From Symbiobacterium thermophilum (lineage in GTDB: Bacteria; Bacillota; Sulfobacillia; DYFQ01), in NCBI GenBank assembly GCA_020725105.1, contig DYFQ01000014.1:1-63176 (forward strand): DNA of 63,176 bases, written 5' to 3'. The notes under the pieces were generated by a model. It saw nothing but the letters and a program-made list of their open reading frames with translations. It did not search any database and had not been told where the DNA came from. This document shows, piece after piece, positions 1 to 8,419 of the stretch. The translations under genes and the position numbers were made by a program. Positions within the stretch are counted from its first letter, which is position 1; every line of letters begins with the position of its first letter.

Positions 1-1416
1 GTGGGCGAGTTGCTGTCGGTGCTTGCCAGGCGCTATGACGGCCTGGGAGACCGGATCCTGAACGGGGACGGGTCCATTCCCGGCCACCTGAACGTTTACG
101 TCAACCGGCAGGAGATCAGGTCGCTGCAGGGGGCCGAAACCCCGCTGCGCGACGGCGACGACGTGGCCCTCATCCCGGCCATGGCCGGCGGCAGCGGCCA
201 GACCCTCCAGGCCCCGCTCCTCACCGAGGAGCAACTCGAGCGTTATAGCCGCCACATCCGCCTGCCGGAAGTGGGGCTGGAGGGCCAGCGAAAGCTGCTG
301 GACTCCCGGGTTCTGGTGGTCGGCGCCGGCGGGCTGGGCAGTCCCGCCTCCATCTATCTTGCCGCGGCCGGCGTCGGGACCATCGGCGTCGTCGACGCCG
401 ACGTGGTGGACCGGTCCAACCTGCAGCGGCAGATCCTCCACTTCGACCGGGACCTGGGCCGTCCCAAGACCCGGTCCGCCCGGCGGCACCTGGAGGACCT
501 GAACCCCGACGTGCAGGTGATCGAGCACCGGACCCTCATCACCTCCGACAACGCGCTGGAGATCATCAAGGACTACGATCTGGTGGTCAACGGCTGCGAC
601 AACTTCCCCACCCGCTACCTGCTGAACGACGCCTGCGTGCTCCTGAAGAAGCCCCTGGTGGACGCGGCGATCCTCCGGTTTGAAGGGCAGGCGACCGTCT
701 TCCTGCCGGGCAGGGGCTGCTACCGCTGCCTCTTCCCGCAGCCGCCCCCGCCGGGGACGGTGCCCAGTTGCGCCCAGGCCGGGATCATCGGCGCCCTGGC
801 CGGCCACATGGGCACGCTCCAGGCCATCGAGGCCATCAAGGTGCTGCTGGGCATCGGGGAGCCGCTGGCGTCCAGACTTCTGCTCTACGACGCGCTGACC
901 GCCGAGTATCAGGTGCTGAACTGGGCGCGGAACCGCGACTGCCCGGTATGCGGCGACCGGCCCACCATCACCGAACTCATCGACTACGAGGAGTTCTGCG
1001 GCCTGCCCGGGCGCCGGCACGCCCAGGCCGAAGCGGCTACCCCGGCCGTCGCCGACAAGCCCTGGGTCCGGTGGGACCTGCCGCCGGCCGAGGTGAAGGA
1101 GCGGCTGGACCGGGGCGAGATCGCCGTCGTCGACGTGCGGGAGGCCTGGGAACTCGCGGCCCTGGGAAAGATCCCCGGTTCCAGGTCCATTCCCATGAAC
1201 AGCGTGCCCGAGCGCCTGGCCGAACTCGACCCCGGCCGGGACACGGTGTTCGTCTGCAACGTGGGCGAGCGGTCGGGCAGCGTGGTGGAGAAGCTCCGCC
1301 GGGCCGGCTTCGACCGGGCTTACAATCTCAAGGGTGGCATCTTCGCCTGGCTGAATCACCGGCTGCCGGTGGAGTTCGAGCCGGACCAGGCCCAAGAGGG
1401 GAACGGGAAAGGCTGA
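1..1416 (+). CDS. moeZ: CysO-like sulfur carrier fused to MoeZ/ThiF E1-like enzyme and rhodanese (5' end probably cut by the window)
   Basis: This protein would adenylate and sulfurate a ubiquitin-like carrier so that it becomes a thiocarboxylate sulfur donor. Residues 1-64 resemble the end of CysO/MoaD and finish in the carrier's diglycine (AMAGG, Gly63-Gly64). Residues about 75-330 are a ThiF/MoeB domain with the nucleotide loop GAGGLGSP (108-115), a candidate cysteine in VPSCAQAG, and zinc pairs CYRC and CPVC. Residues about 355-460 are a rhodanese with the active-site loop CNVGERS (Cys419). Base 1 is a GTG, but the carrier domain is about 28 residues shorter than CysO, so the true start probably lies outside. 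The diglycine is internal rather than C-terminal, so it would need cleavage or a different mechanism. The stop overlaps the cysM start (TGATG). Family assignment is firm; the processing idea is inference. Confidence 0.9.
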   Translation: MGELLSVLARRYDGLGDRILNGDGSIPGHLNVYVNRQEIRSLQGAETPLRDGDDVALIPAMAGGSGQTLQAPLLTEEQLERYSRHIRLPEVGLEGQRKLLDSRVLVVGAGGLGSPASIYLAAAGVGTIGVVDADVVDRSNLQRQILHFDRDLGRPKTRSARRHLEDLNPDVQVIEHRTLITSDNALEIIKDYDLVVNGCDNFPTRYLLNDACVLLKKPLVDAAILRFEGQATVFLPGRGCYRCLFPQPPPPGTVPSCAQAGIIGALAGHMGTLQAIEAIKVLLGIGEPLASRLLLYDALTAEYQVLNWARNRDCPVCGDRPTITELIDYEEFCGLPGRRHAQAEAATPAVADKPWVRWDLPPAEVKERLDRGEIAVVDVREAWELAALGKIPGSRSIPMNSVPERLAELDPGRDTVFVCNVGERSGSVVEKLRRAGFDRAYNLKGGIFAWLNHRLPVEFEPDQAQEGNGKG

Positions 1417-2357
1417 TGGCGGAAAAGCTGGCCCAGGCCGGGATTACCACTGACGCCCAGGCCCTGATCGGCCGCACCCCCCTGGTGCGCCTCAACCGGG
1501 TGGCCGGCCACGACGGGCCGGCGGTCCTGGGGAAGCTGGAAGGCTTCAACCCCGGGGGCAGCGTGAAGGACCGGATCGCCCTGGCCATGGTGGAGGACGC
1601 CGAGGCCCGAGGTCTCATCAGGCCCGGCGACACCCTGGTCGAGGCCACCAGCGGCAACACCGGGCTGGGGCTGGCGGTGGTGGCGGCGGCCAGGGGCTAT
1701 CGCCTGGTGCTGACCATGCCCGAGGACATGTCGGCCGAGCGCCGGGCGCTCTTCTCGTGGTGCGGGGTGGAACTGGTGCTGACGCCGGCCATCGAGGGGA
1801 TGACCGGCGCCGTCTTCGCCGCCGAGGAGCTGGTCCGCACCCGTGGCTATTTCTGGACCCGCCAGTTCGAGAACCCCGCCAACCCGGACGTCCACTACCG
1901 CACCACCGGCCCCGAGATCTGGCGGGCCACGGGAGGCCGCCTGGACATGCTGGTGGCGGGCGTGGGCACCGGTGGCACCCTCACCGGCGCCGGCCGCTAC
2001 CTGAAGGAGCGCCTGCCCGACCTGATGGTGGTGGCCGTAGAGCCGGCCCGGTCGGCGGTTCTGTCGGGCGGCCGGCCGGGCCCCCATGCCATCCAGGGGC
2101 TGGGGGCGGGGTTCGTCCCGGGCGTGCTGGACCGTTCCCTCATCGACCGGGTCATCGCCGTCCAGGACCACGAGGCCTTTGCCATGTCCCGGCGGCTGGC
2201 GCGGGAGGAAGGTCTGCTGGTGGGACCGTCGTCGGGGGCCGCCGTCCACGCCGCGCTCAAGGCCAGCCGCGACCTGGACCCGGACGCGGTGGTGGTCGCC
2301 GTGCTGCCCGACATCGGCGACCGGTACGCCAGCCTGATCACCCAGCACCAGGGCTAG
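1416..2357 (+). CDS. cysM: Cysteine synthase, CysM type (PLP-dependent)
   Basis: A 313-residue fold-type II PLP enzyme that makes cysteine from an activated serine and a sulfur donor. The PLP lysine is Lys51 in GGSVKDR, the substrate loop TSGNTG is at residues 78-83, and the phosphate-binding glycines are in GVGTGGTLTG. In Mycobacterium tuberculosis, CysM uses O-phosphoserine and the thiocarboxylate on CysO. Placement between a CysO-like/MoeZ fusion and a Mec-like protease argues for that route here rather than free sulfide. The start codon overlaps the preceding stop by one base, so translation is probably coupled. A sulfide-dependent CysK-like activity cannot be excluded from sequence alone. 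Confidence 0.93.
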   Translation: MAEKLAQAGITTDAQALIGRTPLVRLNRVAGHDGPAVLGKLEGFNPGGSVKDRIALAMVEDAEARGLIRPGDTLVEATSGNTGLGLAVVAAARGYRLVLTMPEDMSAERRALFSWCGVELVLTPAIEGMTGAVFAAEELVRTRGYFWTRQFENPANPDVHYRTTGPEIWRATGGRLDMLVAGVGTGGTLTGAGRYLKERLPDLMVVAVEPARSAVLSGGRPGPHAIQGLGAGFVPGVLDRSLIDRVIAVQDHEAFAMSRRLAREEGLLVGPSSGAAVHAALKASRDLDPDAVVVAVLPDIGDRYASLITQHQG

Positions 2358-2371
2358 GCGGGGGGATCGAG

Positions 2372-2812
2372 TTGGAAGACCGCCCGACACGCTGGATGGG
2401 CCTGGAAATTCCCCTGGAAATGTGGCGGGCCATGGTGGAGCACGGGCGGCGGTGGGCTCCGCTGGAGGCCTGCGGCATCGTGGCAGGCAAAAACGGCTCG
2501 CCCACCCGGTTCTACCCGGCCAGAAACGCCGAGCAGAGCCAGGTCCGGTACGCCATCGACCCCCGGGACCTGCTGGACATCACGATGGACCTGGAGCGGG
2601 AAGGCCTGAGCCTGCTGGCCATCTTCCACACCCACCCGGCCACCGAGGCGTATCCCTCGCTAACCGACGTGCAGCTGGCCTTTTATCCGGACGCCGTGTA
2701 CCTCATCCTGTCGCTGGCCGACCCCGGCCGGCCCGTGCTGCGAGGGTTCAGGATCGTCAACGGGCGCATCACCGAGGTGCCCGTCACCGTCGGCGACCAG
2801 CGAACAGCTTGA
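2372..2812 (+). CDS. mec: JAMM/MPN zinc metalloprotease, Mec family
   Basis: A 146-residue protein with a complete JAMM signature: an upstream glutamate in PLEACGIV, then HTHP, seven residues, and SLTD (H-x-H-x7-S-x2-D). Mec of the CysO pathway removes the new cysteine from the C-terminus of CysO-cysteine. As third gene after the carrier/E1 fusion and cysM, this one most likely does the same, and it might also cleave the fusion after its internal diglycine (inference). I chose the TTG at 2372 because a GGGGGG ribosome site lies about six bases upstream; ATG 2396 is the alternative. The 3' end overlaps the end of plsY on the other strand by 29 bases. Confidence 0.85.
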   Translation: MEDRPTRWMGLEIPLEMWRAMVEHGRRWAPLEACGIVAGKNGSPTRFYPARNAEQSQVRYAIDPRDLLDITMDLEREGLSLLAIFHTHPATEAYPSLTDVQLAFYPDAVYLILSLADPGRPVLRGFRIVNGRITEVPVTVGDQRTA

Positions 2813-3377
2813 TCTCTTCGCCCCTGATGAGCCGCCCGATGTTGGCCCGGTGCCGGACCAGCACCAGGCCGGCCCCGGCCGCCGCGAGGGCCACGTAGGC
2901 GGGGGGCCCGCCCAGCGTCCACATGAGCAGCGGCGCGGCCACCGCGGCGCCCATCGAGCCGACCGAGGAGTACCCGGTGGCCAGCACCAGGAGCACCCAG
3001 AGCACCAGGACGATGGCGGCCGCCGCCGGGGCCAGGCCCGCCACGACCCCGAGCCCCGTGGCCACGCCCTTGCCGCCCCGGAAGCGGAGGAACACCGACC
3101 AGTTGTGGCCGGCGATGGCCGCCAGGCCCGCCGCCACCACGCCGGCCGGCGAGAGGCCGGACCACCCGGCCACCAGCACCGCCAGGGCGCCCTTGGCCGC
3201 GTCCAGGGTCAGAACGGTGCCGCCCACCCAGGGCCCGGCCACCCGGAACACGTTGGCGGCGCCGATGTTGCCGCTGCCAAAGTTCCGGACGTCGACCCCG
3301 CGGGCCAGGCGCACGGCGATGAGCCCCACCGGGACGGAGCCCAGCAGGTACCCGAAGACCAGCACCAGTACCAGCAA
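2784..3377 (-). CDS. plsY: Glycerol-3-phosphate acyltransferase PlsY
   Basis: An integral membrane acyltransferase that moves an acyl group from acyl-phosphate to glycerol-3-phosphate, the first step of phospholipid synthesis. All three PlsY motifs are present: GYLLGSVPVG near the N-terminus, SGNIGAANVFR, and GHNWSVFLRFRGGKGVAT. Several hydrophobic segments fit the usual multi-pass topology. The start is set at the TTG at 3377, preceded by AGAGGAGGA at good spacing. This gives 197 residues, the normal family length; the open frame further upstream shows no PlsY homology. It lies about 120 bases downstream of the metallopeptidase on the same strand and converges on mec. Confidence 0.93.
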   Translation of the reverse strand: MLVLVLVFGYLLGSVPVGLIAVRLARGVDVRNFGSGNIGAANVFRVAGPWVGGTVLTLDAAKGALAVLVAGWSGLSPAGVVAAGLAAIAGHNWSVFLRFRGGKGVATGLGVVAGLAPAAAAIVLVLWVLLVLATGYSSVGSMGAAVAAPLLMWTLGGPPAYVALAAAGAGLVLVRHRANIGRLIRGEEIKLFAGRRR

Positions 3378-3496
3378 GCGGCGGAGTCCTCCTCTGTCGT
3401 ACGGGTTCCCGGCGGATCCGGGTTCACACGGAAAGTATGCGGCTCCATTCGGCACACCGCTGCCGTTTCCTGTCGACCCGGCGAGCCGGTCTGGTC

Positions 3497-5104
3497 TCAG
3501 GCGTCGATGAACTCCGCCGCGTAGGCCACCGGCGAAAGGGGCCGGCCGGTGGCCACTTCCACAAGTTCGGTCCACGGGTAGCGGGCGCCGTGGCTGAACA
3601 CCCGGTCCACCAGGAACTCACCCACCTGGGGCCGGTCCACCAGGTCCGGGACCCCGGTGGTTTCCCGCAGGGCGGCCCGCAACTGGGCGGCCTGGAGTTC
3701 GCCCAGCAGGTAGCTCTGGTAGTAGACCGGGTAGTTGGCCACGTGGATCTTGGCCGCCCAGTCGGGGGCGCGGCGCCCGTCGGGCCGGGGCACGCCCTGC
3801 AGTTCGGTGACCAGTTCCCACCACCGGTGGTCCAGGTCACCCTCGGGGTCCTGGTACAGCGACTGCTCGAACCGGACCACTACCATGCACCAGCGGGCGA
3901 AGATCAGCTGGTTCAGGCTCTCCCGTTCCCGGAGGGGTCCGGCCAGGGCGTGAGCCTCCGCCTCGGGCACCCCGGCGATCACCGTGAGCCAGCGGGCGTT
4001 GCCCGCCTGGGCCCCGAACAGCACGGCGACGGCCTCGGTGGTGGAGGCATGGGCCGGCGTGCGCAGGGGGTAGGGGAGGTTCCGGTCCAGGTAACGGTCG
4101 TACACCCCGTGCCCGAGTTCGTGGAGCAGAGTGGCCATCCAGCGGTGGGTCGGCCGCAGGTTGCACAGGATGCGGACGTCGCCCTCCCGGTCGATGTCGG
4201 TGCAGAAAGCGTGCTGGTTCTTGCCCTCCCGCTCGTACAGGTCCGAGCGGGCCAGGATGTCGTCGACCTCCAGGCCGACCCCCTGGTAGTAACGGCGGGC
4301 CAGTTCCAGGAGCTCGCGGTTTTCGAAGACGGGGTCCAGGTCCTCCCGGCCGGCGGCCGGCGCGGACTGGAAGAACGGGTCCGCGTAGTGCCACGGCATG
4401 ATGGCGTCAGGCTCGACGCCAAAGCGCCGGGCCAGGCGGGCGTCGAGCCGGGCCTTGCCCCTGGCATAGGCCTCCCGTGTCCGGCGGCGCAGCGCGTCGA
4501 ACAGTTCCAGCAGCCAGGCCTCGTCCAGTTCCTGAAGGGTCAGGCCAAGCTGGAAGTGGTCCCGGAAACCCTTCTCCCGGGCGATGCGGTTACGGAGCCG
4601 GGCCAGGGTGCGGACCTTGGGGGCAACCATGGTGCCGATCTGCTTGGACGCCTCCCAGGCCCGGCGGCGAACGTCTGAGTCGGTTTCCTGCTCCAGAATC
4701 CGGTTGAGGTCGTTGTCGGAGACCTGCCGGCCCCCGAACTCGGCGCGGAAGTTGTTGAAGTCGCCGGTGATCTCGGTGGTCCTGGCCACCAGTTCGTGGA
4801 TGTCGGCGGGCGACATGGAGGCTCCCAGCAGGGAGAGATACAGCCGCCTGGCCAGCCGCCGCAAGACCGGGTCGCTGATGTCGGCCCGCTGGTGAAAGTC
4901 GCGAACCGTGGCGAAGCTGGCGGGGTCGGCCATGAAGGTCAGGTGGGCCTGGGCCCGCTCGGCCAGCCTGGCTCGGGCCTCGGCCGTCCCGGTGGTGGCC
5001 AACTCCCAGCCGGCCCTGGCGACCGCCGTCTGCAGTTCTTGCTGCCGTGGAATGAAGCCCTCCAGAAAGCTCTCGAACGCTCGGTCCGCGGGGTTATGGG
5101 TCAA
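3497..5104 (-). CDS. Zinc metallopeptidase, M2/M3-like gluzincin
   Basis: A 535-residue protein, mostly helical by composition, carrying HELGH followed about 21 residues later by TTEAVAVLFG. This is the HExxH plus glutamate layout of gluzincins. The long helical N-terminal half and the region around the zinc site resemble M2 (ACE-like peptidyl-dipeptidase) and M3 oligopeptidase families, and I cannot decide between them by eye. There is no signal peptide, so it is probably a cytoplasmic peptidase finishing peptide breakdown. Its ATG overlaps the stop of the small upstream gene (ATGA), so the two are co-translated. Confidence 0.82.
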   Translation of the reverse strand: MTHNPADRAFESFLEGFIPRQQELQTAVARAGWELATTGTAEARARLAERAQAHLTFMADPASFATVRDFHQRADISDPVLRRLARRLYLSLLGASMSPADIHELVARTTEITGDFNNFRAEFGGRQVSDNDLNRILEQETDSDVRRRAWEASKQIGTMVAPKVRTLARLRNRIAREKGFRDHFQLGLTLQELDEAWLLELFDALRRRTREAYARGKARLDARLARRFGVEPDAIMPWHYADPFFQSAPAAGREDLDPVFENRELLELARRYYQGVGLEVDDILARSDLYEREGKNQHAFCTDIDREGDVRILCNLRPTHRWMATLLHELGHGVYDRYLDRNLPYPLRTPAHASTTEAVAVLFGAQAGNARWLTVIAGVPEAEAHALAGPLRERESLNQLIFARWCMVVVRFEQSLYQDPEGDLDHRWWELVTELQGVPRPDGRRAPDWAAKIHVANYPVYYQSYLLGELQAAQLRAALRETTGVPDLVDRPQVGEFLVDRVFSHGARYPWTELVEVATGRPLSPVAYAAEFIDA

Positions 5105-5406
5105 GGCGGCGCCTCCCAGCGGCGGGCCCCGGCGGGCCAGGCCCGTCCGTACCGGGTGATCAGGTCCTCGATCAGCTGCTTGGTTTCCCGGATCCGGTCC
5201 TCCCGCAACGGGGCCAGTTGCGGGGCTTCCTCGAGCTTGAGGTCGATGTTGGCCAGGATGTTGGCTTCCACTTCCCGGAGGAAGGAGACGATGTCCTCCG
5301 GCGGGTAGGTCCCGTACCGCCCGTCCTTCACCCGCCGGAGAAACTCCTCCAGGCTGAGGAATTCCTCCTGCGTGACGTCCCAGTAGAGTTCCGACAGCCT
5401 CTTCAA
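5101..5406 (-). CDS. Small conserved-looking protein of unknown function
   Basis: About 101 residues, acidic and leucine-rich, without cysteine motifs, signal peptide or membrane segment; I do not recognise a family. Two in-frame TTG codons are possible starts, at 5412 and 5406. I prefer 5406 because a GGCGGGGG ribosome site then sits at about seven bases. The stop overlaps the metallopeptidase ATG by four bases, so it is the first gene of that operon. A perfect TATAAT lies about 35 bases upstream on the same strand. Confidence 0.7.
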   Translation of the reverse strand: MKRLSELYWDVTQEEFLSLEEFLRRVKDGRYGTYPPEDIVSFLREVEANILANIDLKLEEAPQLAPLREDRIRETKQLIEDLITRYGRAWPAGARRWEAPP

Positions 5407-5440
5407 CGGCAAACCCCCGCCCGCGGGTCGGTCTGCCGAT

Positions 5441-5446
5441 ATTATA
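5441..5446 (-). promoter_or_regulatory. Candidate -10 box (TATAAT) for the leftward peptidase operon
   Basis: On the minus strand these six bases read TATAAT, a perfect sigma-70/SigA -10 box in otherwise very GC-rich DNA, at a plausible distance upstream of the small gene. No good -35 hexamer stands 16-18 bases further upstream, so the call is tentative. Confidence 0.4.
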
Positions 5447-5451
5447 AGGCT

Positions 5452-5754
5452 TCAGAACATCCTGGCGAGGGCTTCTTTGCCCGGCATCCCCGGCCGGATT
5501 CCCAGGGCCTCCGCCTCCAGGGTCACCCGCTCGAGCGGCCGCTCCAGGAGGTCGCCGAAACTCCGGACGCCCAGCGCCCGGCCGGCGATGACGCGGCGGT
5601 CGCCCAGCTTCTCGTCGAGCAGCGCCACGTCCAGCGCGCCGCAGGCGATGTAGCCCCGGGGCGTGGCGATGGCGATGAAGCGGGTCTTGGGGAGTTCCAC
5701 CTTGACGCCGACGGCGGTGTGCCCGCCGACGGCGATGGGCATCACTTCGACCAC
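5452..5754 (-). CDS. yunC: DUF1805 / YunC family protein
   Basis: A 100-residue protein closely resembling Bacillus subtilis YunC: the stretch LPKTRFIAIATPRGYIACG, then ALDVALLDEKLGDR and VAGRALGVRS-like segments, ending in GMPGKEALARMF. The function of the family is not established. The start is put at GTG 5754, which has GGGGGGA nine bases upstream and gives the usual family length; an ATG at 5805 would add 17 residues with no support. It is divergent from the hydrogenase operon, with 181 bases between them. Confidence 0.85.
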   Translation of the reverse strand: MVEVMPIAVGGHTAVGVKVELPKTRFIAIATPRGYIACGALDVALLDEKLGDRRVIAGRALGVRSFGDLLERPLERVTLEAEALGIRPGMPGKEALARMF

Positions 5755-5935
5755 GATCGCGCGTCCCCCCGTCGTGCCCCGGTGGAGGGGCCGTTTCGCG
5801 AGCATCCTATTCCCTGGCCGGAATGGGAGTGCGGCGGCGGGAACCGGTCCGCGGCCGGGCGTGCCCCCGCCATCTGGACCCGGATGTGTGTCCGGCGGCG
5901 CGTTTCTCCCGATAATTGAAGGGAGGGGTGACAGG

Positions 5936-7102
5936 GTGCCTGCCCGCCCTGCTGCAAGCCGTTCCGCGTCGCCCGCCGTCCCGGCGGTCATGGCCGCCGG
6001 GGATCTCGGGCAACTGTTTTCAGCGCTCACGACCCGTGGCTACCAGGTCATCGGACCCACCGTCCGTGACGGCGCCGTCGTTTACGACGCGGTGGACGGG
6101 CCGGATGCCCTTGCGGCCGGCTGGGGGGACGAGCAGGCTCCCGGCAGCTACAGGCTGGTCCGCCGCCGGGACGGGGCCATCTTTGGCCACCGGTCCGGGC
6201 CCACCGGCTGGAAGCGGTTCTTCTGGCCGCCGGAACTCCGGTTGTGGCAGGCCAGGCGCATGGAGGACGGCTTCCGGGTGGAGGCCGAGCCGGCCGCCGA
6301 CCCGCCGCGCCGTGCCCTCCTGGGCGTGCGGCCATGCCAGCTTCATGGCCTGCTCCGGCTCGATCGGGTGGTGGCTGGGGGGCCTTATCCCGATCCCCGC
6401 TACCGGGCCGCCCGGGAACGGGCCTTCATCGTGGCCGTCAACTGCACCGAAGCCGGCGGCACCTGTTTCTGCGCGTCCATGGGGACGGGCCCGGCCGCCA
6501 CCGCCGGTTACGACCTGGCCCTCACCGAACTGGTGACCGATGGGGCCCACAGGTTTCTGGTGGAGGCGGGGAGCGAGGCGGGCCGGGCCGTCCTGTCAGG
6601 CGTGCCCCACCGGCAGGCTGAGAAAGACGAGGTGGCGGCCGCCCGGGTGCTGCTGCAAAAGGCGGCGGAGGCGATGGGCCGGCGGCTGGACGCCGGCGGC
6701 GTGAAGGAACTCTTGTACGAGAAGTTCGAGGCCGACCACTGGGACCGGGTGGCCGAGCGCTGCCTGGCCTGTGCCAACTGCACCAGCGTCTGCCCCACCT
6801 GTTTCTGCACGACGGTCACCGACGCCACCGACCTTGCCGGAGGGCGTGCCGAGCGCCGGCGGCGGTGGGACTCCTGCTTCTCCGTGGACTTCAGCTACAT
6901 TCACGGCGGCCCGGTCCGGGCTTCAGTCAAGAGCAGGTACCGGCAGTGGCTCACCCACAAGCTGGCCACCTGGCACGACCAGTTCGGCACGTCAGGCTGC
7001 GTGGGCTGCGGCCAGTGCATCACGTGGTGCCCGGTGGGCATCGACCTCACCGCCGAGGTGCGGGCCCTCCGGGCGGGCGGAGAGAGGGGGAACGGGGTAT
7101 GA
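5936..7102 (+). CDS. hydB: Group 3b [NiFe]-hydrogenase (sulfhydrogenase) beta subunit, iron-sulfur protein
   Basis: A 388-residue electron-transfer subunit that links the hydrogenase module to the flavin subunit. It has two C-terminal [4Fe-4S] motifs, CLACANCTSVCP and CVGCGQCITWCP, and a further cysteine cluster, CTEAGGTCFC, in the middle. This matches HydB of archaeal and bacterial sulfhydrogenases. The start is GTG 5936, with GGGAGGGG seven bases upstream. It is the first gene of a run of overlapping genes reaching hypE at 15880. Assignment rests on both motifs and the hydG-hydD-hydA neighbours. Confidence 0.92.
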   Translation: MPARPAASRSASPAVPAVMAAGDLGQLFSALTTRGYQVIGPTVRDGAVVYDAVDGPDALAAGWGDEQAPGSYRLVRRRDGAIFGHRSGPTGWKRFFWPPELRLWQARRMEDGFRVEAEPAADPPRRALLGVRPCQLHGLLRLDRVVAGGPYPDPRYRAARERAFIVAVNCTEAGGTCFCASMGTGPAATAGYDLALTELVTDGAHRFLVEAGSEAGRAVLSGVPHRQAEKDEVAAARVLLQKAAEAMGRRLDAGGVKELLYEKFEADHWDRVAERCLACANCTSVCPTCFCTTVTDATDLAGGRAERRRRWDSCFSVDFSYIHGGPVRASVKSRYRQWLTHKLATWHDQFGTSGCVGCGQCITWCPVGIDLTAEVRALRAGGERGNGV

Positions 7103-7560
7103 CAAAGGTGCCGCCGGAGGTTCTGGGGGAGCACCCGTTCCTGCAGAACCTGTCGCCGGAGCACCTGCGCACCCTGGCCGCCTGGAGCCGCGAGCTCGAG
7201 TTCGGCCGGGGCGAGCTGCTGTTCCGCGAGGGCGGCCCGGCGACCGGCCTGTACCTGGTCCGGTCGGGCCGGGTTTCGGTGGAGCTTCACACCCCCGACC
7301 GGGGACCGGCGCCGGTGCAGACGGTCGGGCCCGGGGAGGCGGTTGGCTGGTCGTGGTTGATCCCACCCCACCGGCTCCGGTTTGACGGGCGGGCGCTGGA
7401 GCCCACCCGGGTGATCCTGATTGACGGTGAGCCGCTGCGGGCGGCCTGCGAGTCCGACCCGGAACTCGGCTTTCACCTCCTGCGGCGGCTGGTGGGCATG
7501 CTGGCCGGCCGGCTCGAAGCGGCCCGCCTGCAGATCCTGGACATGTTTCGGCGCCGCTAG
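7099..7560 (+). CDS. Stand-alone cyclic-nucleotide-binding-domain protein inside the hydrogenase operon
   Basis: A 153-residue protein with one Crp/cNMP-type beta-roll: [20 protein letters not shown] is the typical entry strand and turn. The phosphate-binding cassette ([11 protein letters not shown]) lacks the usual arginine-alanine/threonine ending. A C-terminal helix follows, but there is no helix-turn-helix, so it is not a classical transcription factor. The ATG overlaps the hydB stop by three bases and hydG follows after 16 bases. Synthesis is therefore tied to the enzyme, which suggests a sensory, assembly or activity-control role at protein level (inference). The ligand is unknown. Confidence 0.85.
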   Translation: MTKVPPEVLGEHPFLQNLSPEHLRTLAAWSRELEFGRGELLFREGGPATGLYLVRSGRVSVELHTPDRGPAPVQTVGPGEAVGWSWLIPPHRLRFDGRALEPTRVILIDGEPLRAACESDPELGFHLLRRLVGMLAGRLEAARLQILDMFRRR

Positions 7561-7576
7561 GGGAGAGGAGAGAAAC

Positions 7577-8419
7577 ATGGCGGTACCCCAGCCAGTGCTC
7601 GAGCCCATGGTGCCGGTCACCGCGAAGGTCCTGGGGGTCCGCCGGGAGACGCCGGACACCTGGACGCTAAGCCTGGAGCCGGACCGGCCAGGCCTGCCGG
7701 CCTTCCGGCCGGGCCAGTTCAACATGGTCTACGCCTTCGGCATCGGGGAGGTCCCCATCTCCATCAGCGGCGACCCGGCCCGCCCCGAACGCCTGGTGCA
7801 CACGGTGCGGGCGGTGGGGGCCGTCACGCGGGCCCTTGCCGGCAGCCGGCCCGGGCAGGTGGTGGGCCTGCGGGGCCCCTTCGGGACGGCCTGGCCGGTG
7901 GAAGAGGCCCGGGGCCGGGACCTGGTGGTGGCGGCCGGCGGCATCGGCCTGGCGCCGCTGCGGCCCGTTTTGTACCACGTGCTTTCCAACCGGGCCGACT
8001 ACGACCGGGTGGTGCTCCTCTACGGGGCCCGGTCCCGGGCCGAACTGCTCTACCGCCGTGACCTCGAGCGGTGGCGGGGCCGGTTCGACCTGGACGTCCT
8101 GGTCACCGTGGACCGGCCCGACGCCCGCTGGCGGGGCAACGTGGGCGTGGTCACCGCGCTTTTCCAGCAGGCCGCCTTCCGCCCCGAGGCCACCGTCGCC
8201 CTGGTCTGCGGGCCCGAGGTGATGATCAGGTTCACGCTGTTGGAACTGGAGAAGCGGGGCGTGCCGGACCACCGGACCTACGTCTCCCTGGAGCGGAACA
8301 TGAAGTGCGGGGTGGGGACCTGCGGGCACTGCCAGTTGGGCCCGGTATTCGTATGTCACGACGGGCCGGTGTTCAGGACCGACCGGATCCGGGACTGGTT
8401 GGGGAAGCGAGAGCCATGA
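7577..8419 (+). CDS. hydG: Group 3b hydrogenase gamma subunit, FAD/NAD(P)-binding reductase
   Basis: A 280-residue ferredoxin-NADP reductase-like subunit that exchanges electrons with NAD(P)H. The N-terminal half is a flavin barrel ([12 protein letters not shown], then PISISG), the middle a nucleotide-binding domain ([29 protein letters not shown]). Near the C-terminus is a [2Fe-2S] motif [10 protein letters not shown] with a fourth cysteine in FVCHDG, as in dihydroorotate dehydrogenase electron-transfer subunits and HydG. The ribosome site is GGAGAGGAG. The stop overlaps the hydD start (ATGA). Confidence 0.93.
   Translation: MAVPQPVLEPMVPVTAKVLGVRRETPDTWTLSLEPDRPGLPAFRPGQFNMVYAFGIGEVPISISGDPARPERLVHTVRAVGAVTRALAGSRPGQVVGLRGPFGTAWPVEEARGRDLVVAAGGIGLAPLRPVLYHVLSNRADYDRVVLLYGARSRAELLYRRDLERWRGRFDLDVLVTVDRPDARWRGNVGVVTALFQQAAFRPEATVALVCGPEVMIRFTLLELEKRGVPDHRTYVSLERNMKCGVGTCGHCQLGPVFVCHDGPVFRTDRIRDWLGKREP

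Noticed and set aside
5911-5916. GATAAT as -10 box for the hydrogenase operon
   Set aside because: No reasonable -35 hexamer is present at 16-18 bases and the distance to the ribosome site is very short. A promoter must exist in 5755-5935, but I cannot place it.
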